From the NCBI GenBank assembly GCA_963969345.1, contig OZ017770.1, positions 7,945,246 to 8,009,245 of the forward strand: DNA of 64,000 bases. The letters run 5' to 3'. The notes beneath the pieces are model-generated. The model saw nothing but the letters and a program-made list of their open reading frames with translations. It was not told the origin of the DNA and did not search any database. Below are positions 25,163-39,305 of the stretch, one piece after another. Each line of letters starts with the position of its first letter. Positions within the stretch are counted from its first letter, which is position 1. The DNA comes from Turbatrix aceti (taxonomy: Eukaryota; Nematoda; Chromadorea; Rhabditida; Panagrolaimidae). Made by a program: the position numbers and the translations under genes.

Positions 25163-25356
25163 TGCGATCCATGCTAGTATATTTTCTTCTCTACCCTCAA
25201 CTTTGCCTCGGATATTACGGGTATTTCCTTCATAACAGTAATGACATTTTTTGAGGCACTACAACGTGCATTCCGCTTATTTTTTTGTATCAAAAAGTAA
25301 AATTTATCAGCAGGACGAAAATAACGAGGAAAGATAGTTCAATAATAATTGACTTT

Positions 25357-26154
25357 TTAATAAGACGAGTGCGCAGAGGAAAGCAAGTTTGAGACCGAGA
25401 AAATCGAGATACCGGCGGTGTACGCGAACTTGGCAAGCAGCAGAGTCCACGACGTGAGTCCCCAGAGATTGATCATTGCGCTGAAAAACAAAATAAATCA
25501 AAACAATGACTAACTAAATGAAAAAAAAATCAAAAAACATACGCATAGATAGACGTTTTGAGAATGGCGAGAGCGATAAAGCCGCCACAGATTGTGCGAT
25601 TCAGATTGCTGCCCTTGTTGTAATAGTTCCAGACGACGAAAGCCAGGCCAATGTGGAAAAAGATGTCGATATTAGCCTCGAGAGCAGACTGGATGTACGA
25701 AGAGTGGAACGACGTGTCGCGCGCGAGGTAAATCAGGGGAACAAGGTAGACACCGATCGTGTGACCAACAGCAAAGCCGTAGCCAGTGCTGAGCGCGCAG
25801 ACCTCTCCACGGCCACGAGACACAAAACGCATGCAGAAGTACATGCCGAGGACGTCGAAGATGTCAGCCGAAGAGCGAACGAGTTCCTATAAAAACCATA
25901 AAATATGTAAATTCAATTTCACACAGATTGGGTAAAAGTCAACTTACCGAGGTAATGCTAAGACTTTCAGTGTCATAATCCGGATAGATGGTAGCCACGA
26001 CGAGAAGCTTGATGAACTGGGTCACAAAGTAGATAGCAGCAGTGTTGAGGCATCGGCGAACTCCGCAAATCTCTTGAATACTCGTGTACTTGAAGAGAAT
26101 GAAGAGCGGCGCGTACGTCAGCACCGCGCAATTAATAGCGTGGAAGAACGTCAT
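25357..26154 (-). CDS. TMEM147: TMEM147, BOS-complex subunit
   Basis: Three exons (26154-25948, 25886-25543, 25480-25357) give 224 aa, the same length as human TMEM147. It starts MTFFHAINCAVLTYAPLF, in register with the human N-terminus, and has seven hydrophobic segments. The start at 26154 is chosen because a GATTCAG acceptor abuts the ATG and because a longer in-frame version would add 47 unrelated residues. TMEM147 with NOMO and nicalin forms the BOS part of the multipass translocon in the ER membrane. It is convergent with the AMSH-like gene and divergent from WDR60. Confidence 0.93.
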
Positions 26155-26524
26155 CTGAATCTGATACCCGAATTCGTAAAGCAAGCGACAAGCGAGGGAT
26201 ACACAAGCGGCAGTGGCACGGATGAAGTAAAGTGAAAAACGAGGGTACGAATCAACAACAAGAATTTTCGTTGTGAGAGCATCAAAATTAGACAAAACAA
26301 TGCTAGTGCAATTTTATCAGTGACATTTACATTTTCATGATTTGTATATTCACAAATGCACTTTTGTGGTATATTTTTTATGAACAATTCTAAGCGGAAC
26401 CACTTAATAGCACAATTTGATAACAAAGGGGTAAATTACAGATGAATTTAAAAAAGCCGTTGCTTAGCAACACTGGGTAGTTGATCATTTAGTTTGTGGG
26501 GCAGAGACATTTGCATTCGGGTGT
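26155..26524. promoter_or_regulatory. TMEM147 / WDR60 divergent promoter
   Basis: About 370 bp of AT-rich DNA between two start codons on opposite strands, with no coding signal. It contains the X-box listed separately. Confidence 0.5.
26459..26471. promoter_or_regulatory. RFX X-box-like palindrome upstream of WDR60
   Basis: GTTGCTTAGCAAC is a perfect inverted repeat of GTTGCT/AGCAAC around one base and fits the RFX consensus RYYNYY-N(1-3)-RRNRAC. It ends 54 bp before the WDR60 ATG, the position usual for DAF-19 X-boxes of nematode ciliary genes. Confidence 0.7.
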
Positions 26525-29384
26525 ATGAAGTCATCAAAGGATAAGGAAAGCAGTAAGCGACATCGGCGGTCGTCTTCTGATACCGGTAGCGTCAAGTCAG
26601 GTCACAATGAAAAGGAAAAGTAAGTTTTCAGGCATGTTTTTTTTAACAATACTCAAAAATTGCAGAAAAAAAGAATCCAAATCCTCAAAGTCGTCCAAAG
26701 AAGAAAAGCACAAAAAATCCTCTCACAAAACTCACAAAAATAAGCCAGAAAAAACGGAGGAGCTGAAAGTACCACCGCCTCAGCCACCTGAAGAAGCGGT
26801 GCCCGCAAAAAAACCCTCGACAACAACGACACCTTTGCCCAATGCATTACAAAATGAATACGAAGTAGGCTTAGCTTTTTTTTACGGCTTCTCTAATGAA
26901 AATTATTGGACATGGACATTTAGGACGACTTTGAAGACTATGAAGACGACTTTGATGAAGATTCGGAGGAGGAAAAAACTGCCGTAGCTCCGCAAGCTGG
27001 TAAGGCAAGTATTAAGAAGGCAAACACCCCTCCTCAAAAGAGTTCAGCGCCTAAGACCGGCGAACAGCTATCGAAAGCAGATTCAATTGAAAATGAAAGC
27101 TTGCTGATGCAAAAAATGGCGAGTAGAGCAGCAAGTGCAGGTGGACAGCTAAGGCGGCAGTCACTGAGGGAAGAGACATCTCCTCAAAAATCAATGGTTT
27201 TATCTGAAAATCGAAAAATCAATTTTAATCGCGCGTCAAATGTTAGCTACATAGCAAGTACAAGTCAGGATAGTCAGTTCAAGAAACTGGTCAAATTTGA
27301 GTTAATCGTACAGCAAGTGGCCGAAGTCATACCCATGCAGTCGTACGAGTACTACATGAGACTTTTTGGCAAGACCAATAGCGTTCAGGTAGATCCATCT
27401 TTGAACCAGGTAACACCGATCAGGGAAGAATTTTAGAAAGCAACACAAACAGGAGACGACAACGTGTCTGTCGAGATTCAGACCGAACCTCCAGAGTCGG
27501 AAAACATCTGGACTCAGTATCCGGCAGTTGACATCCAGGGAATAGGCTGTGGACGGGAGCGGTCGGGCGCAATTGTCAAAGACTGGTCAACGCAGACCGA
27601 TTTTATTGACTGGGATCCACAGCGGTGCTCGCAGCTTCTCAACATTGTTGCAAACGTAAACGGATTAAAAACATAAAATATCAAAGGGAAATACATATTT
27701 TATTTTGTTTTAGTTAGTATTGGACACTCTATCGTTTGACGGGTCTAAACATAATTTCCACTTACCAAGCAAATCCAAATTCGCGTTCAGCAGCGGCTAT
27801 GACGCATTTCAAATCAGCGATTCCACTACGCAGAGCGCTGTCACAAGCGTAGTGCACAAACCAACATCGAATAACACCTTTTTAGCGGCATTTTATATAA
27901 AAGCAACCGATGTGCCCCGACTTCGAAGGAAATCCGTCATTTTGCAGTTTTCTAACATGTCACACGTACCGGATCTGTTGAGTGAACAAAATGTAAACTG
28001 AAAAATCATAGAAAATGTTTTAGTTGTCTGATAGCGGATGGCGAAGCGACGTCACTTACTTACGGTCCAGACAAGTCAGAAGTGATTTGCGCAGGCATGG
28101 TAAAAACAACATTTAACTTTTTTTTCTGTATAAAAAATCAATCACCTTTTTTAGGCCGATGGAACCTGTGTGGCGTACGATGCAATTCCAAGTTTCAAAA
28201 CAGGAAATTCACTTCTGAAAATTCCCTGGACGGACAACGTAGAAGGCTTGCCTTTGTTGTCTCCCGTCTACGATACGGCTTCTATTTGTTGCACGCAAAT
28301 AAAAAATAATGTAACTTGTTCGGCAATTGTAAACACCGTCGCAGTAGCCACAAATCAGAAGTAAGTAAAGATCAAATTTTTTTTTGGATAAAAAAGTATT
28401 TTGCAGGTTTAATTTTCACCTCATTGCTCTGAGTCAATCAGGTGTTGTTTACGTCTATGATGTAGCACGCACGAGTACAACCTTCGATCTCACGTTCTTG
28501 GAAACTGACCTTGGCTTCATGCCAGATTCAAAAGTCAAGATGACGTGTATCAGCATGGTACAGACTATGCCGACAATGAAAACGTAGCTGATTTTTTTTT
28601 AAATTTTAAATTTTAAAAAATGAAATTATTGTAGACAGTCGATTCGAGCCACATCGTTGGCCATTCATCCGAGTAATAACCGATTTATACTTATCGGAAC
28701 AGTCTCGAGTGGAATCCTGAATTGCGTAGACGTCCAAGAAGAGTTCTCAAGCCCAAAATATTATTCGCAAAGTGATTCTGTCGTCGCAGAAGTCAATTGC
28801 ATTGAATTTTCACCCGCTGATCCAGAAATTTTTGTGGTAGGTGTTTATTAAAAAAAAATGGCAAGAAAAAACAATACACTCGAGATACAAAAAAAACAAA
28901 CAATTGCAGGCGGGATTGTCCAACGGATGCGTGAGTTTCTATGACGTAGCAAGTACGAATCCTCTATTTTCGCTCACACCTCCACACAGCTCAAAACTGG
29001 CGGTTACCCGTGTTTTTTGGTCTCCGCTGTAAGTCAACATCTAATTAGATATTTTGAATTCAAGAGGCTAAGTATGGCGCTTTCAGACTGGATCACGTTT
29101 TGTACAGCATTCATGGCGGTCGACGAATTCTTGTGTGGGATCTCGGTGTCGGCAGATCTCCGATGCATGTCTGCGACGTTTATAGCGAATTTCGTGGACT
29201 CATTGTCCAGGCATGCGTGTGGAAAACCAGCCAAAGCATTGGAATGATGTCAGTGGCGTTGTCAAACGGAACTGTGCTGCTCCATGCTTTGGAGCCCCTT
29301 GGATTGAAGCGCGAAGAAAACCTCAAACAACTTGCATTCAAGTTCCAGCGTCGAGGCTGGTCAAAGTCGGAGCAAATCTCGTAG
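26525..29384 (+). CDS. DYNC2I1: Dynein-2 intermediate chain WDR60
   Basis: Eleven exons (26525-26619, 26666-26864, 26924-27388, 27437-27655, 27714-27976, 28024-28099, 28155-28360, 28407-28583, 28635-28836, 28910-29028, 29087-29384) give 772 aa. The first third is Lys/Ser-rich, then the WDR60 hallmark DDFEDYEDDFDEDSEEE. Next come two TQT sites (ATQTG, STQTD), the type of motif bound by LC8 light chain. The C-terminal half is a beta-propeller with weak WD repeats (VVYVYDVAR, GRRILVWDLG). It is a retrograde IFT motor subunit. Exon 5 needs a GTTGAG donor to keep phase. Its last 24 bases overlap the antisense nuclear-receptor gene. Confidence 0.93.
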
Positions 29385-30976
29385 AAATATGTCAATTTTG
29401 AATAAATTAAAGAGTTCTATTTTTTTGTAATGCTCAATGATGAGTTTGTACAATTCCTGAAAAAAACTAGAGTCAATAGTTTTTTTTTAAATAATTTAAT
29501 AGAACTTACAATTATATTTCCGATAAAAAGAATAATCTCACCGAGTCGCTGAGGTCCATTTGGGAAATCTTGGTAGTAGTTGTGCAAGTCTCTGATTATG
29601 AGATTCTGCTGTTGAATGGCGAGTAACTTTGCAGGGGGACTGAGTTCGAAATAACCTAAAAAAAATTTTTTTATTAATAAAAAAAATCGAATGACTTACA
29701 AGCTTTCCAGAGAGTCAGAATCTTCAAAGCAGCAAATTCAGTCTGATTCAGATTCATACTGATCATTGGTGTAACCAGAAACTCTTGAACGGCATTCGTA
29801 ATATGCGAGAACAGTCTGAAAAAACATTTGAGGCTTGCAAATGAAAGAAAAAAAACTCACTTAATTTTTGCTTCATGAGTAATATCTTCTTCGGGTTCCC
29901 AGCCAAAAGAGTAATCTCTTATGGATAAATATGTAGCATTTGGGAAGACCAAACACCCGTCTTTGTACAAATCCATGTGAATAGTGATAAAAGCGATGTC
30001 AAGCACGCAAACGCCAATAATGTTGTACCTGAACACGGTGACCTTATCGTTTTCGGAGCAGAGATCGAGTCCTGGCATCTGCTTGCAGTATTCAACGGAC
30101 AGAAGGTGATCGAAACGCATATTGTTGGAGTGGGCTTTGATCGTAAATGGAGTCAAATCGGTTTTTAGAAAGGGCTAAAAACTCAAACTGATTCATTATT
30201 TAAAAAAAATGACGTACGATAGGAGCGTGATTCCCCAAGAGCACATCCATAGGAGAAGCAGAAAACATGACCTTTCGGCGATCCATGATTTTCTGTTCTT
30301 CGTTCACGTAGTGATCGAGTAAGTTGAATTTGCTCAGTATATTTCGGAATGTTGCCACCATTTCGTCCACTGATTCTGACAAATCCGTAGTCGTCGAGCC
30401 AACCTGGGATTCAACAGAGCCCGTACTGGATGACGATGCCGATTGATTGGACGGAACTTCATTTATGGCGCATATAACACTCCGTGTTGAGTTTTCCACC
30501 TGGGGTTTTATTGTTATTTTTGACACCTGAGTCAATGGCTGTGATTCTGTTTTGCTGCCCGTCACCCGTCTTTTCTGAACATCTGAAGAAAATTTGAAAA
30601 AAAATTATTTGAACAAAAAGATGCGCAAGAAAATAAATTGATTACGTTGTGGCATCATGCCTGCAGCGATGCAGCGCTCGTATCGACATCCTTTACAAAC
30701 TATCCGTTGCTCTGAATAATCACGGGTTATTGAAAAGAAAAAAGAAAAGAGCGTCGATGTGCTATACTCACCATAATAGATCTTGCAATCTTTCTTCTTT
30801 CCCTGTCCAATGCAGGAAAATTCCAGCCCAAGCGTAACTGTCCGACGAAAAAACGCGGCACAGGCCAGGCATGATGTTGCGCCAAAGTGTCGGCTAGCTC
30901 CCGCGGGCGACGAACAAATTTGACAAATAAAATCTGTCAAATAGTCGCCAATTCTTGATGTCGACGGTTCAGCCAT
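29361..30976 (-). CDS. Nematode-type nuclear hormone receptor
   Basis: Seven exons (30976-30772, 30711-30646, 30582-30218, 30174-29861, 29815-29700, 29655-29510, 29456-29361) give 435 aa. A TTTGTGCAG acceptor sits 7 nt before the ATG. The DNA-binding domain has two four-Cys zinc fingers (CQIC...CLACAAFFRR and CKGCRYERC, ending AAGM), in the style of the expanded nematode receptors. A Ser/Thr-rich hinge and an all-helical ligand-binding domain follow, ending in IDIFLRDLL, a probable AF-2 helix. The last exon overlaps 24 bp of WDR60 coding sequence on the other strand. Ligand unknown. Confidence 0.9.
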
Positions 30977-31278
30977 GACAACCCTGCACAAACACAGCAA
31001 AGCAATGCGTATACACCTCTCCAGTCAGAAAGACTTCAATCATTGTAGTTCATCGGTGACGTATTACACAGCCAGCGAATGAATGTTCCGTTATACAACT
31101 GAATAATTTGCCAGAAAAAAAGGTAAATTTACGTAGACGAGCAAAGATTGAAATAATATTTAGTGTGTTGTTTTGTGTCTGTGATTTAACGCTAATAAGT
31201 TTATTGGTGTCTAATCAATAAGCGCAAGGTAAGAAAAATACATATAATTACTCGTATGACAAACAAGACGCAAGTTTG

Positions 31279-31660
31279 TTAAGCATGAGTAACTCGCACG
31301 CGACGACGCTGAATGAGCGAGCGCCCTAGTTGCATAAAGTCCTTTAGCTTGGCTTTGTTGAGTTGACTTGCAAATCCTTGAGGTGGACGGATTCCTGGCA
31401 TGCCGTCGCCGCCTTGATTTATGCCAGCAGATGGAGATCGCCTTGGAGGTGGAATTGGACCTAAAAATTATTTTTTTTAAGTTTTTTTAAATAATATTTA
31501 ATCAAACCTTGCATTTGACGGTTGCCGACAAAACCTGTTGACCTGAAAACAAAAAGCATGGTAATAAATATCACCAGGCAAAAAATCACAACCTGCTTTG
31601 GGCTGTGATAGCCGAGACCAAAAATGCAAGCAACCAAAAAGCTGTCAGAATGGCCTTCAT
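31279..31660 (-). CDS. Small secreted basic peptide
   Basis: Three exons (31660-31593, 31542-31508, 31460-31279) give 94 aa. A signal peptide (MKAILTAFWLLAFLVSAITA) is followed by a Pro/Gly-rich stretch (PIPPPRRSPS) and a basic C-terminus with KLKDFMQLGRSLIQRRR. The Gly-Arg and Arg-Arg-Arg sites would fit a processed peptide hormone, but no known family is recognisable. None of the single exons is long enough to stand out alone; the joined model is supported by good splice sites and constant phase. Confidence 0.6.
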
Positions 31661-31878
31661 TTTTTGACTATTCAACGATGAAACTGAAAAAAAAGACATA
31701 ATAAAATATATTTATATTTATAAAAATTATAATGTTTGCCAGACGGTAGGCAATCATATAACCAAACCAAAGCAAGTAACCAAAAGGTTACGGCAAATTA
31801 AAAACCACAAAAACTCAAGGACAGCCCCACTCTCTCTAGCTGATAGAAGAAAACGTTGCCCGAGGTCATTCCTCGTCC

Positions 31879-32114
31879 TCAGACAATAGCAATAGTCTTA
31901 ATAGGCAATGCGAACCTCGTTACCAAATTTAAAGGGCCTAATAGGTAGTGCGCATAAGCAGTGCGTTCGAAGCCCTCAGGTGCCACCCCCCACACGGTAG
32001 GTGGTAACGTCACGAGCCGCCGTTCACAGATGGCCAATTGTGCAGTGTCGTAACCGGTTTCTCCGAGTAGTGGAACAATCTCTCGATTAGACATTGGCTT
32101 GCAAGACTGGAAAC
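31879..32114 (-). other. Possible isolated exon
   Basis: After a TTTGTTTCCAG acceptor, a 78-codon frame (starts SCKPMSNREIVPLLGETGYD) runs to TAG. Composition is more protein-like than its surroundings, but I could not attach it to a start or a family. It may belong with the frame at 32408-32598 or be noise. Confidence 0.2.
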
Positions 32115-32407
32115 AAAAAAGTATGGAATCAAACAACGGGAATGTTTTTTAATTACAGGTTTTACAATAATTGAAAAATATAATTTGTGCAATAACAATT
32201 AGTCGGAACAATCCCAAAAACAAGAATTATTATGGAAATAAATTAACACTTATCATAAAAGATGAAAATGAAAAATTCAATTTTTTTGAGGGGTGAAAAA
32301 AATCGGCTTTAATTACGAAAACGACGGCGGTAACGTTGCCGAAAGTTTTAAGCTAAAACTAGATAAAAGCACCTACAAAAGCTCTAAATTTAATTTCATC
32401 TCAAAAA

Positions 32408-32641
32408 TCAAAATCCCAATTTGACGGGTTCAATCAGACGCCTTGTTAGTGCTGCAAAGGTTGGTTCGCAACGCTCTTTTGTGCATATCAGAGACTTTGT
32501 TTTTACTTCCATTTTTTGATTAATTGCAACACCGGAAACGTTGATTTCTAATTTGTGGTTTGCGTAAAATCTGTCAACTTGGGCAATCAAAAAAGAGCCT
32601 GAATGAAAGAAAAAAAAACATACTTTGCATACAAAATTCAT
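32408..32641 (-). other. Possible exon or small ORF
   Basis: A frame of 77 codons includes the protein-like stretch QVDRFYANHKLEINVSGVAI and two Cys. It has a CATTCAG acceptor at 32599. Read unspliced from the ATG at 32641 it starts with a hydrophobic run through a poly-T tract. No family match; a real gene is uncertain. Confidence 0.25.
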
Positions 32642-32968
32642 TTCGTACTGTTAGAAACCCTCAACCGATCATTTTCCCCCTGCTTGCCAAATTCAATATT
32701 ATGTAATTGTTTATTCATCACTAAACCACCAAAAACCGATATTTTCACGCAATTTAGAATTTTGATTTCCTCGGCTCCTCAAAACCATTCGAAGCTTGGG
32801 GGCATAAAAAAGGAAAAAAAATAAATTGTATGAGAAAATATCGATGGAAATTATTTGACAATCAAAAAAAAACGAAAGGCACGGGAATAATACTGTAAAA
32901 AAGGCATCAGTAAATAAATATATTCGTACATCGGTTGCCTTGAACAATAGCCGTATCCGGTGGACCCA

Positions 32969-34588
<1,620 letters not shown>

Positions 34589-36305
34589 GATAACGACGAT
34601 GTAGGCTTGGTAGAGGAAAATACACACTGTCAACACAAACACGGAGGTGTACACGACACGACTACCTCAAATGGTCGATACAACGATAGATAAAAGCAGG
34701 AAAAAGGGAAGAGAAACGAGACACGTGGTGGATAGTTTGCCACGCTGGTTTTTCACGCGAGAGACGCATGCGAAAATACTGCTGCTCCCGAACAGTGAGG
34801 ACAGTGAGCAGCAACTGAACTCATTTCGTTGCGTGAGCCGAAGTGCGCACGTACTCGCAGTGATGAGGGTGAATTCGATCATTCACTCAGGCGTAAAATG
34901 AGTGTATCAAAATCGGCAAGAACAATATAATAATTTACCTTACAAAATTGCAATGCATGTTGTTTTTTTTTGTTTCAGTACACAACTGATGCAAAATTGT
35001 CTTTTCCAATGATGATGTCGTCGTTCGAACAGTAAGGACATTTCCGCCGTTCAATCAAGTGCTAATTTTGTTCTTCTCTCATGAAGGGAGTGCACTGATG
35101 AACCTTTCCAAAAAAAACACGTGCGTATCATGGTTTACGAAGGAAAGCAAATTATGCTTAGCATCTTCTGACTTGCGCTAATGATTGATAACCCTACTCA
35201 GAATCCTTTATGCTTCATTTTTCACGGTAATCCAACTGGTTTTTCTTTTTTAGGTTTCCGAGACGGTGTTAACGATCGTTTAAGGCATCAGAATGAGTCA
35301 TATGTTTGTTACCAACGCCATGTAGGTAAATAGATAGAAAAAGGTTGGCGCAACTTTTTAATGTGATGCGCCCTGGGTAGCAGCACTGTCTATTATGCGA
35401 ATGTGTCTTATAGAAATAGAAAGTAGAACGTTTCACACATTTCACTTTTCTTTCCGTTTTGTAGATACAATGGAAGACGTGCGGTCTTCCTTGAATGGAT
35501 TAAAACGGGTCAATCGTCAAAATTTTCTAACAGAGCCGGAAATACGTATTTTTTACCGTTAATTATCGTGTCAAAAGGCGAAATAAGTTCTCAGAAGAAG
35601 GGTTGTCCTTTCTTTTGTCGTCTCCTCCATACCAAAAAGTTCTCATTTATGTTTCGTCAAAAACTGTGTATCAAAGACAGACGTTTACTCATCTGAAAAT
35701 CCATCCCTAAATCCACCAACGCCCATCTCATCGTCTGACCAGTTTATGCCGAAACATCAAAATTTTATTTTTGTTTTCATTCTGTATCCGCGTATCTTTT
35801 GTTACGTGCGGGGATGAACTTTTCGCTATCTTTTATTACGTTTTATACAGGTCAAAGTTGAACGTCATTTAAGAAGACCCCTTTCTTGATTAAATTTTGC
35901 CATTTGCTTTGCAAATCAAAAAGTCTATTACTTTTGTAACCGGTTTGGTTCTGAGAATTAGCCCCTGATTGGCGTTCGCGTCATTGAAGATTAATTTTTT
36001 GTGAGTCTTCGTATTGGAATTTACTCATTGAAATTTTTTAAACGCTGCATGGTTTTTATGCTTCTTGAGATATTTTTTTCCTTTTCATTATCTTGGACTT
36101 TTTTAACATGTTGAACGTCACTTTTCTCTCTTCTTTGAATAATAACCTGCGTTTGGTGATTCTCCAACCATTCTTCCCCATCTTTTCTCGATTTTCCCAA
36201 CATTTTCTGAAAACGACGTTTTGCCGATGTGTTTTCCTTTACTCGACATAAACAATTCTTTTTTTTTCAGGCCTTAAATGAACGTTTCCGATAGATTCCT
36301 TCATC
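34589..36305. other. Intergenic, upstream of GFUS and tyrosinase
   Basis: On the minus strand, directly upstream of the GFUS ATG, 26 in-frame codons encode a hydrophobic stretch (VFVLTVCIFLYQAYIVVIM) but have no ATG before a TGA. The rest is AT-rich with no gene supported. A TTTTTTTCAG acceptor ends at 36270. Confidence 0.45.
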
Positions 36306-36319
36306 ATGAACCTGACTGA
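36278..36319 (+). promoter_or_regulatory. Upstream ORF overlapping the tyrosinase start
   Basis: The first ATG after the TTTTTTTCAG acceptor opens a 13-codon frame that ends at TGA 36317-36319, past the main ATG at 36306 and in another frame. Scanning ribosomes would have to skip it, so it may lower tyrosinase translation. Confidence 0.45.
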
Positions 36320-39305
36320 TACGACAAACCTATGCTATTTGTCATGTTTATTTTTTCTTGCAACTTTGACTTTGACATTAGTGAACGCCGACAAAGGCTA
36401 CTCATTAGATAGTGACCCAAATTGTTACTCGCTTCCCCATGCTGATTTTTTCACCGTTCAACAACTGGATACCGTCTGCAGTCACAGAAGTATGTGGATG
36501 AAAGACCGCGATAGACATGTATCAAAGACATATATCCGACAAATTACAGGTTTGTTACCTGATATCCTTGATTTTACTTTTTTACGTGACATTTGAGATT
36601 GGGAAAAAAAAAAACAAACTAGTTAATGAAAAGTTTCAATCCAAAAGGGTCATTAAAAAAATACTTTCGAGAATTCCCGACTCATAAAAATAGTATCAGG
36701 TTCATTAACATAGTTTCAAAGAAGTTTCAGAATCTCAAAAAGCGTACTTCAAAAGTCTGGAAAGATGCAAGCATTGCAAATTCAAGATGGCAGCTGCGCG
36801 GACACCTACAAACTTGGTTTGTTGTTTGTTTACATATCTTTGAGTAACAAAAAACCAAACTGCACGTATATTTAGACAAGTCAATGGCGACGAAGAGAGC
36901 GTCGAGGATTACCAATAAACTTGAACAAAAGAGTGGTAAGAAAAGAATATCGCATGTTGACGGCAAAGGAACGCGCAGCACTGAACAAAGCCATGAATGC
37001 ACTCAAATCCGAACTCATAGACAACATCACAGCCTGGGATCTCCATACGCTTGTTCACTATCCCGACAGTGCTCCTGGAGCGCATTGGGGTCCTGCATTT
37101 CTGCCATGGCATCGGGAATTTCTTCGACAGTTTGAGGTCGCTCTACAGCAAAAAGTGCCTGGTGTCGCGCTTCCTTATTGGGACTCCACCTTGGATAACG
37201 GTATTTTCTAACTTTTTGGAATTGGTTTAGCTGAATGTAAAATTTTTTTAGGTCTTCCTGACCCCAGCGACAGCGTGCTCTGGACCGATGACCTGATGGG
37301 CAACGGAAATGGATTCGTCAAAACCGGTCCTTTCCATGACTGGGATACAAATGTCTTCATGCCACTCAGCCCCATTCCTGTCAAAAAACTTTATCGGTAA
37401 GAGGATGATTTTTTAAAAAGAATTTTCTTTGACTCAAACAAAACGTTACAGCTACACGGGGGGTCGTTCAACTGACCGGTTGCTCTCCATCGGCGACGTT
37501 GAGTGGATTACGTCTAGGAAAAATTATTCAGAATTAACTTTTTGTCATGACAAGACGTTTGAGTCTATGCATGGCCTCTCACACGTTTGGGTCGGAGGAT
37601 TCATGTTTGTCATTCGCGTGAGCCCGAATGATCCTATGTTCTATATGCATCACGCTTTTGTTGATTATCTCTGGGAACAGTTCCGGCAGAAGCAGCAGAC
37701 CAGGGAGCAACGAGAAAGGGAATACGCCAGAAAAATCTGCAATCGCTTGCACAGCTATTATGCTGCGATGAAGCCTTTTAATTTGAAAAACAAGGACGGG
37801 TTGTCGAACGACTATACCGGTGGGTTCAAGCATTTTTTTAATGTTTAGTAGGTTTTTTTTTGATGTTGCAGATTTTTGGTACGAGTACCAGCCAATCCGT
37901 CACTGCACAATGAAAAACGAAACCTGTGAATCACCCTATCTTTTTTGTGACACGAAAGTTCACAGATGCAGAAGCAGAGTCCAGCTGGGCGGGAATTGTA
38001 CCGGATTTGCCAGCACGGACATCTGCTACAATTCTTTCTGCATCCAAGGCATCTGCAGACTCCCCGCGACCGAAGGCAACGGTTTTGCAAGGCGCGAAAA
38101 AAAGCAAACAGGCGTTGTCTGGGCGAAAGCTTTGATGGTCACCGATGACGACCAGCCTTTGATCAGCGGGATTGCGCATGTCATTGTGCGCGACGAGGCC
38201 GGAAATGAAGCTGTCACTTACATTCAAAAAGATTCCGAGTTTCCCGAGGCACCTGGCCTGGTTTACCTGCCCTTACCCCATCCCCGAGAAGGTGTGCCTT
38301 ATAATGTTACTCTTGAAGCGAGAGACCACTATGGAAGGTATTGTCAGAGCTATTGTTATAACCTGACTGTTGAACGATATCAGGTATGATGACTCATGCT
38401 CATGACATCAATTGCATTTGTTGTTGTTTAGGTGTGTGAACCAGAATTGTTCTTGAAAATACGCGCAGACGAGAGCTCATCAAACATCAGTTTTACACAC
38501 AGCTACTCGTCACGACGATTTTTGAACCTTGATTTGACACAACATCCTAGCAGGTGGAAGGTTAACACTCCGTACATAGTCTTTGCCTGTCACAGAAAAG
38601 TACGTTTAGAAAAGTTGTATAGTTGTAAATATTTATTTTTACCCTTCTTCTTTAAGATGATCAATTCCGGGCAGATTGAAGTAATATCCGATGCACTCAA
38701 GCCGGTTGTAGACAAAACAGAATACGTTTGGTTTAGAGTAAACGTCATTCGAAAGCCGAGCTCGCCAATCAACATTGACGATACTGAGGTTTAGCACTTT
38801 ACACATTTAACTTATCAAAAAAAAAATTATTTCTGGTTGCAGATCGAAGTAGAAGACCTCGATGATCTCTCCGATTCCTGGATATCGTCAATACGACGTG
38901 CGCAATCAAACTACGACCCGAGTGTCATATTTGTACGAGCTAAAAATCCATTTGTTTTTCGTAAAGGAGTCACGGTTAGATTATCTATACGATCTAAAAA
39001 TAAGCGATATCAATGCGATGTGAAATGCAATATGGTGAGTCTGGCAAAAATATTTCAACTATTAAAAACATATATCCTATCCTTACTCAGTTCAACGACC
39101 ACAATTTTTAAATTAAAATGCATTTCAGGAATCGTCATCCGAAAAGCCGTGTGACAACACAATATTTCTCCACGAACGTCCAGAACTTTCTCAGGAGCAG
39201 ATATTTGCGCCAGATCCGTCGTATCTGCAGCTTCTTGGCTGGAACATGGCTAGCCATCCCAGTGAATGGTCACTCAAAATGGCTTACCTCACTTTTTATT
39301 GTTGA
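36306..39305 (+). CDS. Secreted tyrosinase / phenoloxidase
   Basis: Ten exons (36306-36549, 36731-36816, 36876-37200, 37252-37396, 37452-37819, 37872-38383, 38432-38599, 38657-38788, 38843-39034, 39129-39305) give 782 aa. Signal peptide within residues 1-28. The CuA site reads LVHYPDSAPGAHWGPAFLPWHREF, in order H...H...H (shown in part: AHWG, PWHREF), and CuB reads MHGLSH and SPNDPMFYMHH, so all six copper His are present. A six-plus Cys segment follows, then about 350 residues of beta-rich sequence of unknown fold instead of the ShK repeats common in nematode tyrosinases. It oxidises phenols to quinones for cuticle or eggshell tanning and defence. Confidence 0.9.

Noticed and set aside
31879..32114. 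Possible tRNA-like element around GTTCGAAGCC
   Set aside because: A B-box-like string is present but no A box or cloverleaf could be formed.
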